Assembly: GCA_045629305.1 (NCBI GenBank)
Contig: JAZQQZ010000029.1
Location: 1-48,048, forward strand
Origin: UBA1227 sp045629305
GTDB taxonomy: Bacteria > Bacillota > Clostridia > Oscillospirales > Acutalibacteraceae
Length of the DNA: 48,048 nt
Reading direction: 5' to 3'
Shown here: one piece after another, positions 1 through 6,474 of the stretch
How positions within the stretch are numbered: the stretch's first letter is position 1
Layout: the number at the start of each line of letters is the position of its first letter
The notes under the pieces: model-generated
Database searches by the model: none
Told to the model about the DNA's origin: nothing
Seen by the model: the letters and a program-made list of their open reading frames with translations, nothing else
Made by a program: the position numbers and the translations under genes

Positions 1-1
1 G

Positions 2-397
2 GCAGTCAAAAAAGGCGAAGCGATGGTCTCCCTAAAAGGCAAGACGAGAAGTATTTTCATCGTCCGTGATCTGCAAAAGAAACTGCTTCGGTATATATCC
101 GAGCAGAAGATAACGGCGGGCGCGGTTTTCATCACTCGCACGGGCAAGCCGTTGAGCCGCACGAATATCTGGCGGGAAATGAAAAGCCTCTGCATTGAAG
201 CAGAGGTTAATCCTGAAAAGGTATTTCCGCACAATCTTCGCCATCTGTTCGCCCGCGTCTTCTACGGTAACGAAAAGGATATTGCTAAGCTCGGCGATAT
301 TCTCGGTCACAGCAGCACCAATACGACACGGATCACCATCATCTCGACCGGCACAGAACACCGTCAGCGCATGGAGCGTATGCGGTTGATTATATGA
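2..397 (+). CDS. Tyrosine recombinase (integrase), C-terminal part only; catalytic Tyr reads Thr
   Basis: The reading frame is open to the left window edge, so only the C-terminal catalytic half is visible (131 residues). The HxLRH box (His-Asn-Leu-Arg-His) is at 230-244 and the LGHSS box follows, as in phage and transposon integrases of Firmicutes. In this family the nucleophilic Tyr sits in a TTRIY motif just after LGHSS. Here the codon at 335-337 is ACC, giving TTRIT. If the read is correct, the protein cannot form the covalent DNA intermediate and is probably dead. The end of the protein (TGTEHRQRMERMRLII) is otherwise full length for the family. It lies immediately beside palindromic site 423-444, which suggests it once managed mobility of the neighbouring island. 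Identity of the family is firm; activity is doubtful. Confidence 0.85.
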   Translation, partial: AVKKGEAMVSLKGKTRSIFIVRDLQKKLLRYISEQKITAGAVFITRTGKPLSRTNIWREMKSLCIEAEVNPEKVFPHNLRHLFARVFYGNEKDIAKLGDILGHSSTNTTRITIISTGTEHRQRMERMRLII

Positions 398-402
398 AAA
401 TA

Positions 403-417
403 GCCGCCATTAGCGGC
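403..417. repeat. Short GC-rich inverted repeat after the integrase
   Basis: GCCGC, a CATTA loop and GCGGC form a 5-bp hairpin a few bases past the integrase stop codon. No T-run follows, so it is a weak terminator at best. It sits six bases before the first 22-bp palindrome and may be part of the same recombination-site architecture. Confidence 0.45.
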
Positions 418-422
418 GACTG

Positions 423-444
423 CAACATAATCGGTATTATGTTG
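423..444 (+). repeat. Palindromic site A (9-bp arms, CGGT core)
   Basis: Perfect inverted repeat: CAACATAAT, core CGGT, ATTATGTTG. The same 22 bases occur in reverse complement at 693-714, where the core reads ACCG. Two arms around a short asymmetric core, placed directly downstream of an integrase gene, is the layout of a tyrosine-recombinase crossover site. A repressor operator pair or hairpin transcript element is the alternative. The palindrome is seen directly; its function is inferred. Confidence 0.7.
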
Positions 445-456
445 TTAAAATCGGAC

Positions 457-653
457 GGCGCATACACCAAACCCAATTTAACGATAGTATTGTACTACGA
501 AAAACCTGAAAAACCAAGTGGTTCAAGTGAAATTTTGATGAAAAGCATGGATTGTATGAAGAAATTGTCAAAAAAGAGTATAAAAAACTCAGCCCATCGA
601 TTTATCCAAACGGAAAAGAATTATGGGCTTGGTTTTTTGCGCCTATTTTATAG
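457..653 (+). pseudogene. Possible frameshifted gene remnant between the two palindromes
   Basis: The stretch 398-736 has no convincing intact gene. One frame reads protein-like residues from 457 (GAYTKPNLTIVLYYEKPEKP) to about 530. A second frame takes over at 537 (DEKHGLYEEIVKKEYKKLSP) and stays open to a TAG at 651, including the plausible stretch PNGKELWAWFFAPIL. Joining the two needs one frameshift near 530-537. This looks like a decayed accessory gene lying between the mirror palindromes. I do not recognise the family. A continuous frame exists from 394 to 687, but it starts inside the integrase end and crosses palindrome A, so I do not treat it as a gene. Confidence 0.35.
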
Positions 654-692
654 ATATATTCTGATTGTTTTGAAACTTGCCTTTTGAAAGCA

Positions 693-714
693 CAACATAA
701 TACCGATTATGTTG
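693..714 (-). repeat. Palindromic site B (mirror copy of site A, ACCG core)
   Basis: CAACATAAT, ACCG, ATTATGTTG: the exact reverse complement of site A. The identity stops at the ends of the arms. It lies only 6 bases before the ribosome site of the SPFH gene, so it is probably inside the 5' leader or promoter of that operon. Opposite core orientation means recombination between A and B would invert the roughly 270 bases between them. Confidence 0.7.
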
Positions 715-736
715 CTATTCAAAAGGAGGTCGAAAA

Positions 737-1909
737 ATGGCAATCGCTGAGGTAATCAAATACGAGGGCGATAATAGCACATTTATATGGAAGCATCCCT
801 GCGAGGACTTTAATACTACTACGCAGTTAATCGTCCATGAGTCGCAGGAAGCGATCTTCTTTATGAATGGTCAGGCGTGGGACCTATTTGGTCCGGGCCG
901 TGATACGCTCGAAACGCAAAATATCCCACTGTTGAAGAAATTCACAAACATTACTACAGATGGGAAAACCCCGTTCCACTGCGAGGTATATTTTATAAAT
1001 AAAACCGAGCAAATGGCCATTAAATGGGGTACAGATAGCAGGGTGCTGTACATAGAACCTACATATAGGTTCCCGCTGTCAATAGGCGCAAGCGGTGAAA
1101 TGTCGCTGAGCGTGTCCGATTCAAGGAAATTACTCATTAACCTTGTTGGTACGGAACGAGTACTGGAACGGAATCAGTTAACGAATTTCTTCCGGGCGTT
1201 TTTAATGACAAAAGTCAAGACCTATATCGCTCAAGAAATGCGCTCCAGTGCAATTAATATTTTTGAAATTGACGAGCAGCTTGAATCTTTTTCCGCCGCA
1301 ATAAAAGCAAAACTTGATGATGATTTTCTTGATTACGGGGTAAACCTGAAACGGTTCTTTATTACGGTTATTGTAAAGCCGGACGGAGATCCGCAATACG
1401 AAAAATTCAAAGAGCTTCACTTCCGTCAGTACGCAGACATCGCTGAAGCTAAGCTGCGGCAGCAAACAGATGTTATATACGCCCAAACCGAAGCCCAAAA
1501 GGTGGTTATCGACTCTCAGGCACAGGCCACGAAACGTGCACAAGAAGGATATACCTATCAGCAAGAGCGCGGTTTTGATGTTGCACAAGATGTTGCAAGG
1601 AATGAAGCAGTTGGGCAGTTTACCAATATGGGTGTTGGGCTTGGCACAATGGCAGGAGTAGGTGGCGCGGTAGGTGGAGTAGTTGGAGGCGCTATTAATG
1701 GTGCCTTTGCCGGAATAGAAAATTCAATACCATCTCAGCCAGCAACCTTGTTCTGCGATCAATGTGGTGCAGAATTAACTCCCGGAGCTGCGTTTTGCGA
1801 TAATTGTGGCGCTCCGCAGTCTTCCCCGGACACTTGTTCAAAATGTGGATTTAAGTTCATAAAGCCCAGCAAGTTTTGCCCTAAATGCGGTGCAAAAAGG
1901 GAGGGTTGA
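737..1909 (+). CDS. SPFH-domain protein with two C-terminal zinc ribbons
   Basis: A 390-residue protein of the SPFH/YdjI type, often misnamed virion core protein. The SPFH (band 7) domain covers roughly residues 25-240. It is followed by an Ala/Gln-rich helical stretch (240-290), a Gly-rich segment (295-325), and two zinc ribbons with Cys340/343/354/357 and Cys367/370/381/384. SPFH proteins scaffold membrane microdomains; this subfamily lacks an obvious N-terminal membrane anchor, so it may attach peripherally. The start is set by AAAGGAGG at 721-728. The next gene begins three bases after the stop, and three further genes overlap in a chain, so it probably heads a four-gene operon. Palindrome B lies just upstream. 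Domain call is confident; role is unknown. Confidence 0.85.
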   Translation: MAIAEVIKYEGDNSTFIWKHPCEDFNTTTQLIVHESQEAIFFMNGQAWDLFGPGRDTLETQNIPLLKKFTNITTDGKTPFHCEVYFINKTEQMAIKWGTDSRVLYIEPTYRFPLSIGASGEMSLSVSDSRKLLINLVGTERVLERNQLTNFFRAFLMTKVKTYIAQEMRSSAINIFEIDEQLESFSAAIKAKLDDDFLDYGVNLKRFFITVIVKPDGDPQYEKFKELHFRQYADIAEAKLRQQTDVIYAQTEAQKVVIDSQAQATKRAQEGYTYQQERGFDVAQDVARNEAVGQFTNMGVGLGTMAGVGGAVGGVVGGAINGAFAGIENSIPSQPATLFCDQCGAELTPGAAFCDNCGAPQSSPDTCSKCGFKFIKPSKFCPKCGAKREG

Positions 1910-1911
1910 TT

Positions 1912-2592
1912 ATGAGCAGAAATAAGAAATTAGGTTACGTTATTTTATTAATCGCATTTGTAATTGTCAGTGTCGTTGCATTTGCACTACCCACAGCGAA
2001 GACTACATCGTTCTGGGTGGCATACATCTTTACTTGTATAGCCTTTGCTGCCCAAGTCTTAATTTGGAATATTGGCTTTAAAGATAACACGCCACTTAGA
2101 AGCAAATTCTTGGGCATTCCGGTTGTTAGAGTAGGATACATTTACTTAGTATTTCAACTGATTGCTCTTGCCGTGCTTGTAGCATATCCTGCTTTGCCGG
2201 TATGGGCCACCATTATCATCAATGTACTGATCGTTGGCATTTCAGCAATATGTATGATTACAGCTGAAATCGGCAGAGATATTGCCAGTAACGTTGAAGA
2301 AAAAGTACAATCAAAAGTATCTTACATCAGAGAAATACAGACCGATATCGAAATTGCCGCTGAACGAGAATCTGATTCTGCAATAAAGCAAAAATTACTA
2401 AAGTTGGCGGAGAATGCAAGGTACAGCGATCCTATTAGTTCTGACGAGCTGTCCGAACTTGAAAAAAGGATTTCGGATAAGGTCAAGGAATTTAATAATG
2501 CTGATGATAAATCAGCAATCGTTGATGAAATCGAGCTTTTGCTATTGGAACGTAATAAAAAATGCTTAATCATTAAGGAGCAATCAAAATGA
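1912..2592 (+). CDS. Four-helix membrane protein with cytoplasmic helical tail
   Basis: A 227-residue protein that I do not recognise as a named family. Four hydrophobic segments lie near residues 7-27, 34-56, 71-91 and 97-120. They are followed by a charged, helix-prone C-terminal half rich in Glu, Lys and Ser. Leftward in-frame ATG at 1885 is possible, but GGGAGGG just upstream of 1912 makes the later start much more likely. It lies three bases after the SPFH gene and overlaps the following gene by four bases, so it is very probably co-expressed. A natural hypothesis is that it is the membrane partner of the soluble SPFH protein. Confidence 0.8.
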   Translation: MSRNKKLGYVILLIAFVIVSVVAFALPTAKTTSFWVAYIFTCIAFAAQVLIWNIGFKDNTPLRSKFLGIPVVRVGYIYLVFQLIALAVLVAYPALPVWATIIINVLIVGISAICMITAEIGRDIASNVEEKVQSKVSYIREIQTDIEIAAERESDSAIKQKLLKLAENARYSDPISSDELSELEKRISDKVKEFNNADDKSAIVDEIELLLLERNKKCLIIKEQSK

Positions 2593-2831
2593 ATTATGCA
2601 GAGTGGCTTGAAAAAGCAAAAGATGAGATTAATAAATTAGAAATTGGCGCTACTTTTCAAATTAGTGAACTCTTTCAAAGCTACGAATGGAATAGGCTAT
2701 CTGCAAAAGAGCGACAATCTTTCGGAAGATACTTTTCGACGGCTTTCAATGATGGTCAAATCTCAATGATTATAAGGTTTGAACCGGACAAAAAGGGCCC
2801 CAATAAATACAAAAAGGAGAATAAAAAATGA
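2589..2831 (+). CDS. Small DUF1413-like protein
   Basis: An 80-residue soluble protein with the pattern of DUF1413: a GATFQISELF strand-helix, then YEWNRLSAKERQSFGRYF, and a basic C-terminus ending in Lys-rich residues. The ATG overlaps the preceding stop (ATGA type overlap), and AAGGAG precedes it. Function of the family is not known; such proteins are sometimes labelled DNA-binding without clear support. Being embedded in the SPFH operon by overlaps on both sides is the best clue to its job. Family assignment is from memory of the motif and is moderate. Confidence 0.7.
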   Translation: MNYAEWLEKAKDEINKLEIGATFQISELFQSYEWNRLSAKERQSFGRYFSTAFNDGQISMIIRFEPDKKGPNKYKKENKK

Positions 2832-3973
2832 AACAATTAACTTGCGAGATGTGCGGTAGCATCGAATTGATAAAACAAGATGGTATGTATGTTTGCCAGT
2901 CATGCGGAACAAAGTATTCCGTTGAAGAAGCAAAAAAGATGATGGTAGAGGGCACTGTCAAAATAGATAATTCTGATAAATTGAAGAATTATTACACTTT
3001 AGCAAGACAAGCTAGAGAGAGCAATGATGCCGAAAATGCCGTGAAGTATTATGATTTGATTAAACAAGAAGATCCTAATAGTTGGGAAGCCAGTTTTTAT
3101 AATGTATATTTCAGAGCAACCCAGACTAAGATTATGTATATTCAATCTGCTGCCAATTCAATCAACAACTGTTTAGGTACTGTTTTTGATCTTATCAAGA
3201 ATGGACCAGATAGTGAAGAAGAGAAAAAGAAGCATGCTTTGGAGGTGGCCCTGCGAGTTACATTAATTTGTACTTCGTTAGAAAGTTCGTCAAAATCGAC
3301 ACTAATTAAATGTTGGAGTAATACGTCTAATAGCTTTTCATATGCCCTTGATTATTCTAAACGTACATTAGCCGCAGCTGATGCTTTGTTTAAGTGTGGA
3401 GATTTAATTGAGAGAGACTATAATACAGATGACGAAATGATGAAGAGCGCTTGCGAACTTTGGAAATCAGGGGTGACTATGTGGAAAACTGCATATGCAT
3501 TGTTTGATGATCATGCGAACCGTTATTCAATTATGAAAAATTCATACGTATCGAAAATACAGAAATATCAAAATGGCTATGTATTTTCATCACCAATATA
3601 TTCGCGCTTTCCTAATCAATATGCCTCTGTCGTTGGGGAGAATTCAAATAGTGATTTTGGGGTTGGCAACTCATCAGGTTCTTCGAGCGGAGGCTCGTCT
3701 AGTGGTGGATGCTATGTTGCAACCGCTGTTTATGGTTCATATGATTGCCCTCAGGTTTGGACTCTCCGTCGTTATCGTGACTATACTCTCGCAGAAACGT
3801 GGTATGGCAGGGCGTTTATTCATATCTATTACGCAATCAGCCCTACCCTTGTTACATGGTTTGGAAATACCGAATGGTTTAAGAAGATGTGGAAAGGCAG
3901 ACTGGACCGTATGGTAGAAAATCTTCGTGCCGAAGGTGTCGAAGATACTCCATACGAAGACAGAATCTGGTAA
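2828..3973 (+). CDS. Zinc-ribbon protein with C-terminal CFI-box-like domain
   Basis: A 381-residue protein. The N-terminus is a TFIIB-like zinc ribbon with Cys6, Cys9, Cys23 and Cys26. A largely helical middle (about 45-265) resembles repeat proteins. A Ser/Gly linker (about 278-294) leads to a conserved C-terminal module beginning CYVATAVYGSYD at residue 295. It continues with VWTLRRYRDYTL and a hydrophobic segment (YYAISPTLVTWF). That module matches the CFI-box C-terminal domain found in many bacteria on unrelated N-termini. The start codon overlaps the preceding gene by four bases, with AAAGGAG upstream. It closes the apparent SPFH operon; a GC-rich hairpin follows. The domain calls are good; function is unknown. 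Confidence 0.8.
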   Translation: MKQLTCEMCGSIELIKQDGMYVCQSCGTKYSVEEAKKMMVEGTVKIDNSDKLKNYYTLARQARESNDAENAVKYYDLIKQEDPNSWEASFYNVYFRATQTKIMYIQSAANSINNCLGTVFDLIKNGPDSEEEKKKHALEVALRVTLICTSLESSSKSTLIKCWSNTSNSFSYALDYSKRTLAAADALFKCGDLIERDYNTDDEMMKSACELWKSGVTMWKTAYALFDDHANRYSIMKNSYVSKIQKYQNGYVFSSPIYSRFPNQYASVVGENSNSDFGVGNSSGSSSGGSSSGGCYVATAVYGSYDCPQVWTLRRYRDYTLAETWYGRAFIHIYYAISPTLVTWFGNTEWFKKMWKGRLDRMVENLRAEGVEDTPYEDRIW

Positions 3974-4006
3974 CGCTAAATCGACAAAAGATTGATACGC
4001 AAAATG

Positions 4007-4032
4007 CACGCCGGGATTATCATTCCGGCGTG
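4007..4032 (+). terminator. GC-rich hairpin after the SPFH operon
   Basis: CACGCCGG and CCGGCGTG pair around a 10-base loop. It lies 33 bases past the CFI-box gene. The trailing sequence is only moderately T-rich, so termination may be partial. Its 3' arm covers a GTG that could otherwise start the next gene. Confidence 0.55.
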
Positions 4033-4061
4033 TGTCATTAATAGAAAAGAGGCAGTATATC

Positions 4062-4571
4062 GTGATAAATAAGATAGCGGATGTAAGACAAGCCATCAAA
4101 AATGGCACATATTACTCTGCGGTTGCATTGGCTTTAACGTTTCCGGATATTTGTTGCCAAATAGAAAATGGATTGATGGAAAACCAAAACTCAAACCGAA
4201 CAATGTATATTAACTGGGTCAATAATCATATGGATTTTGAGGACTTTAATTTTCCATTATCGGGTTTTGAGCCGCAAACATTTACCGGTGAAATGTGTTA
4301 TTCTTTACGGTGTAAGGTTTTACATAATGGTAATACTGATGTAAATAATACTCGACTTGGAGTAATAGTAGATGACTTTATTTTGACGACTCCAAAAGAT
4401 GAAATGTATTATCACGGTTATAAGTACTGCGAGAAGCAGGAATTGGATGGCAAAATCAAGAGAATTACATATATTGCAATAGATTATCTATGCGAAATGC
4501 TCTGTGACTCTGCCGAAAAATTCTATAACGAATGGGAATGCAAAGCAGATTTTGACAAACATTCGTTTTGA
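4062..4571 (+). CDS. Uncharacterised protein with Rx4H (HEPN-like) motif
   Basis: A 169-residue soluble protein, mostly helical at its N-terminus (ADVRQAIKNGTYYSAVALAL). It contains SLRCKVLHNG, where Arg83 and His88 are separated by four residues. Rx4-6H is the catalytic signature of HEPN ribonucleases, found in toxins and defence proteins, but the short motif can arise by chance. An in-frame GTG at 4032 lies inside the hairpin; GTG at 4062 has AAAAGAGG at good spacing and is preferred. It is separated from the SPFH operon by that hairpin, so it may be an independent unit. Its place between the SPFH operon and transposon debris marks it as accessory. HEPN membership is only a suggestion. Confidence 0.7.
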   Translation: MINKIADVRQAIKNGTYYSAVALALTFPDICCQIENGLMENQNSNRTMYINWVNNHMDFEDFNFPLSGFEPQTFTGEMCYSLRCKVLHNGNTDVNNTRLGVIVDDFILTTPKDEMYYHGYKYCEKQELDGKIKRITYIAIDYLCEMLCDSAEKFYNEWECKADFDKHSF

Positions 4572-4577
4572 TCAAAG

Positions 4578-4610
4578 AAGAGCAGTCGGCTTCTTGTTCC
4601 AGCTGCTCTT
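4578..4610. terminator. Hairpin between convergent 4062 gene and TnpV remnant
   Basis: AAGAGCAG and CTGCTCTT pair around a 17-base loop. It starts seven bases past the rightward stop codon and lies just beyond the leftward TnpV stop, so it could terminate both. The following T-runs are short, so strength is uncertain. Confidence 0.5.
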
Positions 4611-4616
4611 TCCTTA

Positions 4617-4997
4617 TTATGTAAAAACAAAGGTGTTATTGACGATTTCCGTTGCGGCTTCCCGTACTGTGTTCATCTGCTGCACCCAAAGCATCTGGTT
4701 TTCTGCTTTAAGCGTTTCCGTAATGCCTTCCTTTTTGGCAAGTTCTTTTACCAACCGAAAGAACATATTCTCCGCCTGCTCATTGAGATTGGCAAGGTAG
4801 TCATTGAGTTTTCCGCTTGTCAGAAGTTCGGTGTAAACGGTTTTGCGATATTGTTTCAGATACCTCAAGTGCCGTTGTCACCATAGCCCGATGGGGCGTT
4901 CTTCTGGTTCGTCATCACCGGCAATGAGGTAATAATCGCCAACAAGTAATCTGTGTTCAAAATCGTCCAGATAAAAGTATTTCCGCTTAGTTTTCAT
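4617..4997 (-). pseudogene. Transposon protein TnpV-like, interrupted by a stop codon
   Basis: The C-terminal 83 residues (HLRYLKQYRKTVYTELLTSG onward) match TnpV, a small protein of Tn4451-like transposons and related elements in Clostridia. The same frame upstream encodes YYLIAGDDEPEERPIGLW, then a TGA at 4875-4877, then QRHLRYL. TnpV relatives usually have Gly here, so GGA to TGA is the simple explanation. The N-terminal piece begins MKTKRKYFYLDDFEHRLLV after a good GGAGG site; that opening resembles a different small transposon protein (TnpW-like), so the gene may also be a fusion by deletion. It marks the right edge of the accessory island. Broken state is seen directly; family names come from motif memory. 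Confidence 0.7.
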
Positions 4998-5081
4998 AGT
5001 CTTTCGACCTCCTTGCTTGATTTCCCCTTTATTGTAGTGGAAGGGAACAGGCAAATCGAATGTGCGGTTTATGGACAGAAA

Positions 5082-5127
5082 AACAGACACCGTGAAAAGC
5101 ATTTCTGCAATTCACGGTGTCTGTTTC
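5082..5127 (-). terminator. Strong hairpin terminator for the CNNM/CBS gene pair
   Basis: A 16-bp perfect stem (AAACAGACACCGTGAA paired with its complement) around a 14-base loop. Read leftward it ends in TTTTTCTG, the layout of an intrinsic terminator for the genes that stop at 5203. It is also a convenient boundary between housekeeping DNA and the island. Confidence 0.75.
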
Positions 5128-5202
5128 CCTTTTGCTGCGCTCGATTTAGATAGTTTCTGAAAAACATCCTTATCACACGTCAGCAAATCTGGGAGGTTCT
5201 TT

Positions 5203-6474
5203 TTATACTTCTTCGTCCTCGGATTCTAGGACTTCAACTCTTACTTTTTCTACACGACGTTCATCGGTTTCAAGAACAGTTAAGTGGAGGCACTCATATG
5301 TGAACTCTTCATCCGGTGTTGGGTAGTGCTCAAGCATCTCGATACACCAGCCACCAACAGTTTCACTGTCGAACTCATCATCTCTGAGATCAAACTCATC
5401 GAGAAGATCTTCAAGAATCATATCTCCATCGACTTCAAATATTTTTTCGTCACAAGGAACCTCTGTAAGTTCTTCTTCAACCTCATCACTCTCATCCCAA
5501 ATTTCACCGACAAGTTCTTCTAGAACGTCCTCAAGTGTAACTATACCGTGCATTCCGCCATATTCATTTGTAACTATAGCGAGATGTTGCTTATTGCGTC
5601 TAAGCTCTTTTAGAACGTCTGGGAGCTTCATAGTCTTATATACGAAGCATGGTTCCATTAGAAGCGATTTTAAATTGAACTTATCACCATCAGAGAGGGA
5701 GCGAAGAATGTGATTTACATGGAGAACACCGATTATATTGTCGATATCATCCTCATATACTGGGATTCTTGTATAAGGTGTTTCCTGGATAAATTTTAGT
5801 ATCTCTTTCTGATCATCATCAACATCGATTGCATCGACATCGACTCTCGCTGTCATAACATCGGATGCAGATGTCTCAGCAAAATCGATGGTGGCTTGTA
5901 CAAGTTCTGAACTATCGCTTGAGAGAATACCTTCGTCCTCAGCAGTTTCAATTATTGATTGGAACTCCTCAACTGCTGTATCGTCCTCGGTGTCCTCATT
6001 GGTGTGGTCTTTTCCAGTTAAGAGATTTACAAGCTTAACTGTAACCCAAACGAGAGGGTAGAAGATAAACATAAGAATACGAATCGGATATGCGTTACGC
6101 ATAGCGAGAGTATTCGGTTTCTTCTTAGATGAAATTTTAGGTATTGTCTCACCAAATATAATAATGAGAATTGTAATTGCTACTGTGCCTACCCATGTGA
6201 GGTCATCATCGTGGAAGATAAGCTGAATAAGTACAGCAGATAGGGAAGACGCAGCGATATTTACAAGGTTATTTCCAATAAGTATGGTGCTGAGTGCATC
6301 ATCAAATCTATTGGAAATAAACAGCGCAAGCTTCGCCGTCTTCTTTCCGCTTTCTGCCTCATGCTCAAGTCTAACATCTGAAGCGGCAGAATAAGCCATC
6401 TCTGTCGATGAGAAGAAGTTAGAGAGAATTATACAGAGTAATATTCCAACTGATACGAGTATTATAGGAATCAT
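5203..6474 (-). CDS. CNNM-domain, CBS-pair, CorC/HlyC-type membrane protein
   Basis: A 423-residue protein of the family annotated as hemolysin or magnesium/cobalt exporter (CorC/CorB). The N-terminal CNNM (DUF21) domain has membrane helices across residues 5-160, including NFFSSTEMAYSAAS near the start and GETIPK near residue 105. A CBS pair follows at about 205-325, with ARVDVDAIDVDD and TRIPVYEDDIDNIIGVLHV. The transporter-associated CorC_HlyC domain fills roughly 345-420. The tail is strongly acidic. Family members move or sense Mg2+ and other divalent ions; toxicity is not established. It overlaps its upstream paralogue by four bases, so the two are co-translated, perhaps as a heterodimer. 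Confidence 0.9.
   Translation of the reverse strand: MIPIILVSVGILLCIILSNFFSSTEMAYSAASDVRLEHEAESGKKTAKLALFISNRFDDALSTILIGNNLVNIAASSLSAVLIQLIFHDDDLTWVGTVAITILIIIFGETIPKISSKKKPNTLAMRNAYPIRILMFIFYPLVWVTVKLVNLLTGKDHTNEDTEDDTAVEEFQSIIETAEDEGILSSDSSELVQATIDFAETSASDVMTARVDVDAIDVDDDQKEILKFIQETPYTRIPVYEDDIDNIIGVLHVNHILRSLSDGDKFNLKSLLMEPCFVYKTMKLPDVLKELRRNKQHLAIVTNEYGGMHGIVTLEDVLEELVGEIWDESDEVEEELTEVPCDEKIFEVDGDMILEDLLDEFDLRDDEFDSETVGGWCIEMLEHYPTPDEEFTYECLHLTVLETDERRVEKVRVEVLESEDEEV

Noticed and set aside
394..687. A 97-residue open frame between the integrase and the SPFH gene
   Set aside because: It starts inside the integrase stop region, runs straight through palindrome A, has no ribosome site, and only part of it looks protein-like; the rest of that signal is in another frame.
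423..714. The two palindromes as a CRISPR-like repeat pair
   Set aside because: Only two copies, in opposite orientation, each itself a palindrome, with a 248-base interval and no spacer periodicity.
4032..4061. GTG at 4032 as the start of the Rx4H gene
   Set aside because: It lies in the 3' arm of a hairpin and lacks a ribosome site; GTG 4062 has AAAAGAGG at good spacing.
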